Both the position numbers and the translations under genes were made by a program. From Hyalangium gracile (GTDB lineage: Bacteria; Myxococcota; Myxococcia; Myxococcales; Myxococcaceae), in NCBI RefSeq assembly GCF_020103725.1, contig NZ_JAHXBG010000002.1, positions 700,896-764,895 of the forward strand: a stretch of DNA of 64,000 nt, written 5' to 3'. Positions 9,138 to 16,544 of this stretch are shown in pieces. The notes under the pieces are model-generated. The model saw only the letters and a list, made by a program, of their open reading frames with translations, searched no databases and was not told where the DNA came from. The number at the start of each line of letters is the position of its first letter. The first letter of the stretch is position 1.

Positions 9138-9330
9138 ATGGCTGCCTGGGCCCGTCTGCTCTAGGTGCTCCTTTTCGGTCTGACTGCGTGTGCCACCGCT
9201 GGGGAAGAGCGTCCTGCGCGGCGACTGAGCGCCCGGTCGCAAGGCTCCCTGCGCCCGAGGAGCGGCGCGCCTCCGTCACAACCCGCCCGAGCCACCTCCC
9301 TCCCCTTGGATCTGCCAGGGAGCGCACCGG
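9138..9330 (+). other. Lipoprotein-like leader interrupted by an amber codon
   Basis: From an ATG at 9138 one frame reads MAAWARLL, a TAG stop at 9162-9164, then VLLFGLTACATAGEE. Read through, this would be a typical lipoprotein signal with lipobox LTAC. The frame then continues as Pro/Arg/Ser-rich sequence into the start of the next gene, where it becomes implausible. It could be a remnant of a lipoprotein, for example a lost outer-membrane factor of the export locus, or chance. A GTG start at 9165 would give a very short leader. I see no other gene in 9096-9330. Confidence 0.25.
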
Positions 9331-10296
9331 ATGGAGCGATGGGGATGGACACGGAGGATGGCGCTGACTTTCTGCTGCCTGGGCGGGCTCGCGGCCACGT
9401 CGCCCGCCACGGCAGCGGAGGCCCGGCGCGGGGAGGTTCCATCGCCCGTCCCGGCGTCGGACGGTGGGGCTCCCCGCGCGGGCGTTTCCGCGGCCTTCCT
9501 GGGCGTCGTCATCCCGCATGACTCGGTGGACCTGACCTCGAAGTTCGAGGGCCGGCTGGAGGAGCTGACCGTCGACGTGGGAGACGCCGTCCGCGAGGGC
9601 GACGTCCTGGCGCGGCTGGACGTGCGCCCGCTGGAGCAGGATCTGGCGGCCGCGCGGGCCACGCTGCAGGGCTCACGAGCGGAGGAGCAGGCCGCCGGCC
9701 TGGCGCTCGCGGAGGCTCGTGAGAAGAAGCAGCGGTACTTCACCCCGCGCTCCCTGGAGCTGGGGGTCTACTCCCAGGAGGAGCTGGCCAGGATCCGCTA
9801 CCAGGAGAACACGGCCCTGGCGCGCCTGGAGGCGGCCCGGGCCCGGACGCGGGAGCAGCAGGCGCGCGCCAAGGAGCTGGAGCAGAACGTGAGCGAGGCC
9901 ACGCTCGTGGCGCCCTTCGATGGCGTCGTGGCCACGCGGCCCGTGAGCCCGGGGGCGCGAGTCGCCGCGGGACAGCCGGTCCTCCGCGTGCTGGGCACGG
10001 GAGGCCAGAAGATCCGCTTCGCCGTCCCCGAGGAGGAGGCACGTCGGCTCGCGCCCGGCTCGCCGCTGCGGCTGACCGTCGAGCAACCGGCGGTGACGCT
10101 CGCCGGGCACGTGGAGAGCATCACTCCCGAGGTGGACGCGGCGGCCCGCCTGGTCTTCGCCGTCGCCGCCTTCGACGCGCCGCCACCGGAGACGGTCGCC
10201 ACCGGCATGGTGGCCCGGGTCCGGCCGGGCCCGGCGCAGGGGAACGTCGTGCAGCTCGAGTCCGGCGGCCCCACCCCGACGCGGAGCGGGCCGTAG
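9331..10296 (+). CDS. RND/HlyD-type periplasmic adaptor subunit
   Basis: A 321-residue membrane-fusion protein. After a basic start and a hydrophobic export signal ending near ATAAEA (about residue 30), a biotinyl-lipoyl half (SKFEGRLEELTVDVGDAVREGDVLARLD), an alpha-helical hairpin (about residues 100-190) and the second lipoyl half (APFDGVVATRPVSPGARV) are visible, followed by a beta-barrel segment. Such adaptors link an inner-membrane pump to an outer-membrane channel. It is the first of three same-strand genes, followed after 56 bases by a second adaptor and then a C39-peptidase ABC transporter. No outer-membrane factor gene is in this cluster; a TolC-like gene lies at 26041. Confidence 0.85.
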   Translation: MERWGWTRRMALTFCCLGGLAATSPATAAEARRGEVPSPVPASDGGAPRAGVSAAFLGVVIPHDSVDLTSKFEGRLEELTVDVGDAVREGDVLARLDVRPLEQDLAAARATLQGSRAEEQAAGLALAEAREKKQRYFTPRSLELGVYSQEELARIRYQENTALARLEAARARTREQQARAKELEQNVSEATLVAPFDGVVATRPVSPGARVAAGQPVLRVLGTGGQKIRFAVPEEEARRLAPGSPLRLTVEQPAVTLAGHVESITPEVDAAARLVFAVAAFDAPPPETVATGMVARVRPGPAQGNVVQLESGGPTPTRSGP

Positions 10297-10352
10297 GCCT
10301 TCACCGCGAGCCGGAGCACGTGCCCCCGCACGGCCGGCCAGGAGCAAGAGAC

Positions 10353-11300
10353 ATGGAAGCCGTTCGCTCGAAGATCTTCCGAGAGGAAGCGCTGCGCCAT
10401 CACGAGGGCGCGCAGCAGGACGGAGACGTCCTGCGCATCTCCCCGTCGTGGACCCGGTGGACGTACTGGACGCTGCTGGGGCTGCTGCTCGCGGCGCTGG
10501 TGTACTCGCTGCTGGGCACGCTGCCGGAGTACGCCTCCGGGCCGGCCATCGTGAAGGTGGAGGGCCAGAGCCACCTGACCGTGGACCTGCCGGGCATCGT
10601 GTCGAGCGTCGAGGTCCGCCCCGGGCAGCGGGTGGAGCAGGGGCAGGCGCTGGTCAGCTTCCACTCGCAGGAGGAGACGGTCTCGCTGGAGCGCATCGAG
10701 CGCGAGTTCGATCTCCAGCTCATCCGGGTGCTGAGGGATCCCTCGGACGAGAGCGCGCGGCAGACGTTGACCTCGCTGCGCGCGGAGCGAGAGCTGGCCA
10801 TGGCGCGGCAGCAGGCGCGGACCCTGCGGGCGCCCCAGGCGGGCGTGGTGAGCGATCTGCGGATCCGCCCTGGCCAGTATGTGACGCCCGGGCAGAGCGT
10901 CGTCTCCGTGGTGGGCGACGACGTGACGGTGTCGCTGGTGGCGCTGCTGCCGGGTGGCTATCGGCCGACGCTCGAGCGGGGGCGCTCGCTGCGGGTGGAG
11001 CTGAGCGGCTTCCACCACGAGTACCACACCTTCAGCATCGACTCGGTGGGAGACCAGATCGTCGGGCCGGCCGAGGTGCGGCGCTTCCTGGGCCCGGAGA
11101 TCGCGGACGCGCTGGAGCTCGAGGGGCCGATGGTGCTGGTGAGGGCGCGGCTCCCCTCCTCCACGTTCACGAGCAAGGGCCGGACCTTCAACTACTTCGA
11201 CGGGATGTTGGCGCGAGCGGACGCGCGGGTGCGTGCGGAGCGCATCCTCGTGGCGCTGGTGCCGGGCCTGAAGGGAGCCATGGGACATGAGGACCGCTGA
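10353..11300 (+). CDS. HlyD-family secretion adaptor of the peptide exporter
   Basis: A 315-residue adaptor with a cytoplasmic N-terminus, one transmembrane segment at about residues 35-58 (WTYWTLLGLLLAALVYSLLG) and lipoyl-like halves around TVDLPGIVSSVEVRPGQRVEQG and RAPQAGVVSDLRIRPGQYVTPG. The topology is that of HlyD/LcnD/NHLM accessory proteins that work with peptidase-containing ABC exporters. The ATG at 10353 has GGAG upstream. Its last 14 bases overlap the transporter gene, indicating coupled expression. It differs from the preceding adaptor, which has a cleavable signal and no retained anchor, so the locus encodes two distinct adaptor types. Confidence 0.85.
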   Translation: MEAVRSKIFREEALRHHEGAQQDGDVLRISPSWTRWTYWTLLGLLLAALVYSLLGTLPEYASGPAIVKVEGQSHLTVDLPGIVSSVEVRPGQRVEQGQALVSFHSQEETVSLERIEREFDLQLIRVLRDPSDESARQTLTSLRAERELAMARQQARTLRAPQAGVVSDLRIRPGQYVTPGQSVVSVVGDDVTVSLVALLPGGYRPTLERGRSLRVELSGFHHEYHTFSIDSVGDQIVGPAEVRRFLGPEIADALELEGPMVLVRARLPSSTFTSKGRTFNYFDGMLARADARVRAERILVALVPGLKGAMGHEDR

Positions 11301-13509
11301 AGCAAACGTCGTAGGGCTGGCCGACCGCTTCCCGGCCCTGCGCAACCTCCAGGCGCGGGTGAAGGGTCGCATCCCGATCGTCCGCCAGCTCTCGGAGACG
11401 GAGTGCGGCGCGGCCTGCATCGCCATGGTGCTGGGCTTCCACGGCCGGCCGGTGCGGCTGGAGGAGGTGCGGCAGTCCATGGGGGTGGCGCGGGACGGAG
11501 TGTCGGCGCTGGACATCCTGCGCACGGCGCGCACGTTCGGGCTGCGCGGGCGCGGCGTGTCCATCGACGAGGAGGCGCTGAAGTACCTGCCGCCGGGCAC
11601 CATCCTGCACTGGCAGTTCTCGCACTTCGTGGTCTTCGAGCGCCTGGGCAAGGACGCTGTCCACCTGGTGGACCCGGGCCAGGGCCGGCGGCGCGTGCCG
11701 ATGGAGCGCTTCCGCCAGTCCTTCACGGGCGTGGCCCTGCTGCTGGAGCCTGGGGAGAACTTCGAGACGGGCAAGGCGCGGCCGCGGAACGCCTCGCGCT
11801 ACGCGCTGCAGGTGCTCCAGCAGTCGCACACGCTGACGCGGGTGCTGGTGATGTCGCTGGTGCTCCAGCTCTTCGCGCTGGCCATCCCCGTGCTCACGGG
11901 GCTGGTGGTGGACCGGGTGGTCCCCCGAGGGGACGTGCACCTGCTGGGCGTGGTGGCGGCGGGGCTGATCGCGCTGACGGGCTTCCAGTTCCTCACGACG
12001 CTCATCCGCAGCCACCTGCTGCTGGAGCTGCGCACGCGGCTGGACTCGAACATGACGCTGGGCTTCGTGGAGCACATGGTGGGGCTGGCCTGGTCCTTCT
12101 TCCAGGTGCGGGCGGCGGGCGATCTGCTGGCGCGGCTCAGCAGCAACGCGACGGTGCGGGAGATCCTCTCCTCCAGCGCGATCTCGGGGCTGCTCGACGG
12201 CGCGCTCGTGGTGCTCTACCTGGTGCTGATGTTCGTGGTGAGCCCGGTGCTGGCGCTGATCGTCCTGGGGCTGGGGCTGTTGCAGGTGCTGATCCTGGTG
12301 TTCTCCACGAAGCGACAGCGCACGCTGATGTCGGAGAGCCTGGAGGTGGAGGCCAAGAGCCAGAGCTACCAGGTGGAGATGCTCACGGGCATCCAGACGC
12401 TCAAGGCGTTCGGCGTGGAGCACCAGGCGGTGCAGCGCTTCTCGGAGCTGTTCGTGAACGTGCTCAACGTGTCGCTGCGGCGGGGCCGGCTGACGGCCTG
12501 GGTGGAGGCGCTCAACGGGTGCCTGCGCGTGGCGGCCCCGCTGGTGCTGCTGAGCTTCGGCGCGCTGCAGGTACTGAGCGGGAAGATGACGCTGGGGACG
12601 ATGCTGGGGATGACCGCCCTGGCGGGCGCGCTGCTGGTGCCGCTGTCCAACCTGGTGAGCACGGGCAGCCAGCTCCAGCTCCTGGGCAGCTATGTCGAGC
12701 GCATCGATGACGTCTTCGACACGCCGCCCGAGCGGGATCCGGCGAAGCCCGGCCAGCCGGCCCGGCTGAAGGGCGGCATCGAGCTGGATCGCGTCTCGTT
12801 CCGCTACGCGCCCACGTCACCGCTGGTGGTGAAGGATGTCTCGGTCCAGATCCAGCCGGGGCAGTTCGTGGCCATCGTGGGACGCTCGGGGGCGGGCAAG
12901 AGCACGCTGGCCAACCTGCTGCTGGGCCTGTACCTGCCCACCGCGGGGCGGGTCCTCTATGACGGCGCGGATCTGGGCGATCTGGATCTGCAGTCGGTGC
13001 GCGGCCAGATGGGCGTCGTCCCGCAGGAGCCGGCCTTCTTCAGCACCACGCTGCGGGCGAACATCGCGCTGAGGGATCCCACGCTTCCCATGGAGCCCAT
13101 CATCGAGGCGTCCCGGCTGGCGAGGCTCTACGATGACGTGATGGCGATGCCGATGGGCTACGACACACCGCTGGTGGATCGCGGCGCGTCCCTCTCTGGC
13201 GGACAGCGTCAGCGGCTGGCGCTGGCCCGGGCGCTGGTGCACAACCCGGCTGTGCTGCTGCTGGACGAGGCGACGAGTGCGCTCGACGCCATCACGGAGA
13301 GCCAGGTCCAGCAGGCGCTGGCCTCCCTGCGCTGCACGCGCATCGTCATCGCGCACCGGCTGAGCACGGTGGTGGACGCGGATCTGATCCTGGTGATGAA
13401 TGACGGCCAGCTCGTGGAAGCTGGCCGTCACGAGGAGCTGCTCTTGCGGCGGGGGGCCTACGCCGAGCTGGTCCGAGCCCAGATCGAGAAGACCGGTCGC
13501 CTCGAGTGA
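11287..13509 (+). CDS. C39-peptidase ABC exporter (bacteriocin/peptide processing transporter)
   Basis: A 740-residue PCAT-type exporter. Domain order: C39 cysteine protease with catalytic Cys40 (ETECGAAC), His113 (SHFVVFE) and Asp129 (LVDPGQG); a six-helix ABC membrane domain (about 165-450); and an ATPase with Walker A GRSGAGKST (about 535), signature LSGGQ (about 635), Walker B VLLLDEATS (about 657) and the H-loop IAHRLST. Such transporters cut leader peptides after a Gly-Gly motif and export the product. Its start overlaps the HlyD adaptor gene. One base beyond its stop is the stop of the convergent repeat-protein gene, the only obvious candidate cargo in the window. All catalytic residues appear intact. 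Confidence 0.93.
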   Translation: MRTAEANVVGLADRFPALRNLQARVKGRIPIVRQLSETECGAACIAMVLGFHGRPVRLEEVRQSMGVARDGVSALDILRTARTFGLRGRGVSIDEEALKYLPPGTILHWQFSHFVVFERLGKDAVHLVDPGQGRRRVPMERFRQSFTGVALLLEPGENFETGKARPRNASRYALQVLQQSHTLTRVLVMSLVLQLFALAIPVLTGLVVDRVVPRGDVHLLGVVAAGLIALTGFQFLTTLIRSHLLLELRTRLDSNMTLGFVEHMVGLAWSFFQVRAAGDLLARLSSNATVREILSSSAISGLLDGALVVLYLVLMFVVSPVLALIVLGLGLLQVLILVFSTKRQRTLMSESLEVEAKSQSYQVEMLTGIQTLKAFGVEHQAVQRFSELFVNVLNVSLRRGRLTAWVEALNGCLRVAAPLVLLSFGALQVLSGKMTLGTMLGMTALAGALLVPLSNLVSTGSQLQLLGSYVERIDDVFDTPPERDPAKPGQPARLKGGIELDRVSFRYAPTSPLVVKDVSVQIQPGQFVAIVGRSGAGKSTLANLLLGLYLPTAGRVLYDGADLGDLDLQSVRGQMGVVPQEPAFFSTTLRANIALRDPTLPMEPIIEASRLARLYDDVMAMPMGYDTPLVDRGASLSGGQRQRLALARALVHNPAVLLLDEATSALDAITESQVQQALASLRCTRIVIAHRLSTVVDADLILVMNDGQLVEAGRHEELLLRRGAYAELVRAQIEKTGRLE

Positions 13510-13510
13510 A

Positions 13511-14958
13511 TCAGCCGTTCCGCTCGGCCGAGTGGAACTTGGTGAAGAGCTGGCCCCAGATGAGGTCCTCGCTGCCGCCCTTCTTCGACAGCTCGCGCGC
13601 CTCGTTCTTCCACACCTCGCGCTCGCGGGGCGTCAGCTTGCGGCCGACGCTGCTCTCCAGGTGGTTGAGCACCCGGTCCAGCGCGGCCTCGCTCAGCGTG
13701 GCGCCCTCCGCCGGCGTCTCCGCGGCCGCGCCCGGCAGCACATCCACTCCGCGCCCGGTGTTCTGCTGCGCCGAGTGGAACTTGGTGAAGGCCTGGCCCC
13801 AGATGAGGTCCTCGCTGCCACCCTTCTTCGACAGCTCGCGCGCCTCGTTCTTCCACACCTCGCGCTCGCGGGGCGTCAGCTTGCGGCCGACGCTGCTCTC
13901 CAGGTGGTTGAGCACCCGGTCCAGCGCGGCCTCACTCAGCGTGGCCCCCTCCGCCGGCGTCTCCGCGGCCGCGCCCGGCAGCACATCCACTCCGCGTCCG
14001 GTGTTCTGCTGCGCCGAGTGGAACTTGGTGAAGGCCTGGCCCCAGATGAGGTCCTCGCTGCCACCCTTCTTGGACAGCTCACGCGCCTCGTTCTTCCACA
14101 CCTCGCGCTCGCGGGGCGTCAGCTTGCGGCCGACGCTGCTCTCCAGGTGGTTGAGCACCCGATCCAGCGCGGCCTCGCTCAGGGTGGCGCCCTCGGCCGG
14201 CGTCTCGGCAACCGCGCCCGGCAGCACATCCACTCCCCGTCCGGTGTTCTGCTGTGCCGAGTGGAACTTGGTGAAGGCCTGACCCCAGATGAGGTCCTCG
14301 CTGCCGCCCTTCTTGGACAGCTCGCGGGCCTCGTTCTTCCACACCTCGCGCTCACGAGGCGTCAGCTTGCGGCCGACGCTGCTCTCCAGGTGGTTGAGCA
14401 CCCGGTCCAGCGCGGCCTCACTCAGGGTGGCGCCCTCCGCCGGCGTCTCGGCGGCCGCGCCCGGCAGCACATCCACTCCGCGTCCGGTGTTCTGCTGCGC
14501 CGAGTGGAACTTGGTGAAGGCCTGGCCCCAGATGAGGTCCTCGCTGCCGCCCTTCTTGGACAGCTCACGCGCCTCGTTCTTCCACACCTCGCGCTCGCGG
14601 GGCGTCAGCTTGCGGCCAACGCTGCTCTCCAGATGGTTGAGCACCCGGTCCAGCGCGGCCTCACTCAGCGAGGCACCCTCCGCCGGCGTCTCGGCGGCTG
14701 CGCCCGGCAGCACATCCACTCCGCGCCCGGTGTTCTGCTGCGCCGAGTGGAACTTGGTGAAGGCCTGGCCCCAGACGATGTCCTCACTGCCACCCTTCTT
14801 GGACAGCTCGCGGGCCTCGTTCTTCCAGACGTTGCGCTCGTTGGGCGTCAGCTTGCGGCCGATGCTGCTCTCCAGGTGGTTGAGCACCCGGTCCAGCGCG
14901 GCCTCACTCAGCGTGGCACCCTCGGCCGGCGTCTCCGCGGCCTGACCGGGCAGGACCT
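13511..14958 (-). repeat. Six direct repeats of 243 bp inside the repeat-protein gene
   Basis: The landmark TGAGGTCCTCGCTGCC recurs at 13561, 13804, 14047, 14290 and 14533 with an exact spacing of 243 bases; a diverged version lies at 14776. Differences between copies are mostly single-base and often synonymous. Such identity suggests recent expansion or gene conversion, so copy number may vary between strains and may be misassembled from short reads. The repeat is in register with codons (81 codons), so gain or loss of units keeps the reading frame. Confidence 0.97.
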
Positions 14959-15172
14959 CCTTGAAGGGGCGGGCCTGCGTCTCGGCCAGCGCCATGGGAG
15001 CAGCGCGAGTCGTCTCGAAGCCATCCTGCCGCGGTGCGGCAACCTGCGCCTTGGTCGCCGTCATCTGGCGCAGCAGGGTCTGGGTCGTCCGCAGGCTCTC
15101 CAGCGGAGAAGACGGGGTGCTGCGCTGCGTCGTGGGGGTGGTGGGCTTCGTCAGGCTGCGAATGGTGCTCAT
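13511..15172 (-). CDS. Protein of six tandem 81-residue repeats, function unknown
   Basis: A 553-residue protein with no recognised family. After about 75 Ser/Thr/Gln-rich N-terminal residues come six near-identical units of 81 residues, each running VDVLPGAAAETPAEGATL, then SEAALDRVLNHLESSVGRKL, then TPREREVWKNEARELSKKGG, then SEDLIWGQAFTKFHSAQQN. The first copy is the most divergent; the last lacks its tail and ends SAERNG. No signal peptide or membrane segment is seen; each unit is predicted largely helical. The minus strand is coding: codons end in G/C and the composition is balanced, whereas the opposite frame gives His/Arg/Val-rich sequence. I chose the ATG at 15172; a GTG twelve codons upstream is possible. 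It converges on the C39 exporter gene with one base between stops, and may be its substrate (inference). Confidence 0.8.
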   Translation of the reverse strand: MSTIRSLTKPTTPTTQRSTPSSPLESLRTTQTLLRQMTATKAQVAAPRQDGFETTRAAPMALAETQARPFKEVLPGQAAETPAEGATLSEAALDRVLNHLESSIGRKLTPNERNVWKNEARELSKKGGSEDIVWGQAFTKFHSAQQNTGRGVDVLPGAAAETPAEGASLSEAALDRVLNHLESSVGRKLTPREREVWKNEARELSKKGGSEDLIWGQAFTKFHSAQQNTGRGVDVLPGAAAETPAEGATLSEAALDRVLNHLESSVGRKLTPREREVWKNEARELSKKGGSEDLIWGQAFTKFHSAQQNTGRGVDVLPGAVAETPAEGATLSEAALDRVLNHLESSVGRKLTPREREVWKNEARELSKKGGSEDLIWGQAFTKFHSAQQNTGRGVDVLPGAAAETPAEGATLSEAALDRVLNHLESSVGRKLTPREREVWKNEARELSKKGGSEDLIWGQAFTKFHSAQQNTGRGVDVLPGAAAETPAEGATLSEAALDRVLNHLESSVGRKLTPREREVWKNEARELSKKGGSEDLIWGQLFTKFHSAERNG

Positions 15173-15254
15173 GGGCAGGGGCCTCGAAGTGGGGGCTTCA
15201 ACTGGCACGGGGACTTGGGGTCCGAAAGAATTATCTCATCGACAATTCAAGAGT

Positions 15255-15270
15255 TGCGGTTGACTTCCCA
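15255..15270 (-). promoter_or_regulatory. Possible sigma-54 promoter of the repeat-protein gene
   Basis: On the minus strand the sequence reads TGGGAAGTCAACCGCA: GG and GC separated by exactly ten bases, as required for the -24/-12 elements. It matches 8 of about 12 informative positions of the consensus TGGCACG-N4-TTGCA. It lies about 85 bases upstream of the ATG at 15172 and downstream of three palindromes that could be activator sites. The match is imperfect, so this is tentative. Confidence 0.3.
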
Positions 15271-15287
15271 ATTCCTGTCACGCCACG

Positions 15288-15415
15288 ACTGTCCCTGATC
15301 TGGGACAGTGACTGTCTTACTCCCAGCGAGCCCCTGAAGCCTCGCGCCAGGGCGACTGTCCCTCTTCTGGGACAGGTGCTCTCGCGGCGCCGGAGAGTGT
15401 CCCTGATCTGGGACA
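15288..15415. promoter_or_regulatory. Three copies of palindrome TGTCCC-N6-GGGACA
   Basis: Copies lie at 15290-15307 (spacer TGATCT), 15357-15374 (spacer TCTTCT) and 15398-15415 (spacer TGATCT). The first extends to a 22-base interrupted palindrome with ACTGTCCC and GGGACAGT arms. Centres are 67 and 41 bases apart. The 15173-15546 gap holds no gene and lies upstream of only one gene, the repeat-protein gene. A dimeric activator binding these sites, as for sigma-54 enhancer-binding proteins, fits the arrangement. They could also act as operators for a repressor. Confidence 0.7.
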
Positions 15416-15546
15416 GGTGCTATCTCAGACACCAATAACAATAGCCAGACATGCCCTGCTCGGAGTTCGCGACCCTCGCCCACATGAGAGGGATAAAGAC
15501 AGACGATGCAGCTGGAGCGGGCGCGGCCTTCGGGAACCCCGCGGGC

Positions 15547-16398
15547 TCAGTCCCCCATCGGCAACCGGTAGATGAAGCCCAGGGTGACGCTGGCCGTATC
15601 CAGCCAGTTGCTGCTGTAGCCGTCGCCCAGGCCCATCGCGGCCTCCTGCTCGTCCGTGCCGCGTGCGCCACCCCCCAGGTAGCGAAGATTGAGGAACACA
15701 TCCATCGTACGAGTGAGACGCATCCCGGCGCGCGCGCTCGCATCCAGGATCGCGGCGTCGAAGCTATCCGCCTCATTGTTCCGATTGAGCAAGCCCCCGG
15801 AGGCATAGATTCCATCCACCTCCAGCCCGAGCCATGCCCCCGAGCTGAAGGTGTAGCGTCCACGCACCTTCAGTGCGGGCACGGGCCCGACATCCCGGCT
15901 GGACCAGCGCCGAAGGCCATCCGCCGAGGTGAAGGTGAGCGCCGCGTTGCGCAGCTGCAGCGAGGCGCCCACCGCCAGCTCCCACTCCGCCCCCGCGAGC
16001 AAGTCGTAGAGGTAGCTCGCCCGCCAGAACGAGAAGCCATAGCGGACGTCCAGGGGTGTCCCCGCTGGGAAGCTGTTGTCGAAGAAGGAGATGTCACGCG
16101 ACAGCACCGTCTCGCCCCGCAGATCGATCGGCTGGTACAACAGCACGGCGGTGTGCCGCCCGCGCCACGAGAGCTCCGCGCTCAGCCGGGTGGAGAGGAA
16201 GAGGTTGTCCTGGCCTCCCTCCTCGGTGAAGCGGAAGAGCGAGCCGCCCTGTCCGTAGCGGACCGAGTTGGCGTGCACATCCAGGAAGCCCAGCTCGCCC
16301 ACGATGCTTGCCTGGAAGCGCGGCTCGGGCGGAGCCTCCTGCGCGGATGCAGCGGTGGAAAGGCCCAGCAGCACGACCAGCGGGATGAAGCGCTCCAT
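15547..16398 (-). CDS. Exported outer-membrane beta-barrel-like protein
   Basis: A 283-residue protein with a clear Sec signal (MERFIPLVVLLGLSTAASAQ, cleavage near AQE). The rest alternates polar and hydrophobic residues in strands rich in aromatic and Gly residues, such as HTAVLLYQPIDLRG, LDVRYGFSFWRASYLYDL and GAWLGLEVDGIYA, and ends with SVTLGFIYRLPMGD, close to a terminal strand of an outer-membrane barrel. I do not recognise a named family; a small barrel of unknown function is the best description. It stands alone, its 3' end facing the regulatory palindromes of the repeat-protein gene, and is divergent from the M28 peptidase, with promoters for both probably in 16399-16544. Confidence 0.75.
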   Translation of the reverse strand: MERFIPLVVLLGLSTAASAQEAPPEPRFQASIVGELGFLDVHANSVRYGQGGSLFRFTEEGGQDNLFLSTRLSAELSWRGRHTAVLLYQPIDLRGETVLSRDISFFDNSFPAGTPLDVRYGFSFWRASYLYDLLAGAEWELAVGASLQLRNAALTFTSADGLRRWSSRDVGPVPALKVRGRYTFSSGAWLGLEVDGIYASGGLLNRNNEADSFDAAILDASARAGMRLTRTMDVFLNLRYLGGGARGTDEQEAAMGLGDGYSSNWLDTASVTLGFIYRLPMGD

Positions 16399-16544
16399 GG
16401 TTCCTCCTCGTGAGAGGCGTCACCTGATAAGCCCGAGCGATCCACCGCACGCGGTTTTCTCCCCGAGTGTTCGCAGGTCCCCACCTCCGCCGCCGGGTTA
16501 CGTCTGTTTCCAGAGGCTCCGGCTCGTCCTAGGGTCCACTGTCC

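Noticed and set aside
13511..14958. CRISPR array
   Set aside because: The repeats are 243 bp with no spacers and are in-frame coding units.
15200..15220. Plus-strand sigma-54-like TGGCACGGGGACTTGG
   Set aside because: The -24/-12 spacing is one base off and it points away from the repeat gene.
13400..15298. 632-residue plus-strand frame across the repeat array, His/Arg/Val-rich repeats
   Set aside because: It is the antisense of the minus-strand repeat gene; composition and codon positions favour the minus strand, and GC-rich DNA keeps antisense frames open.
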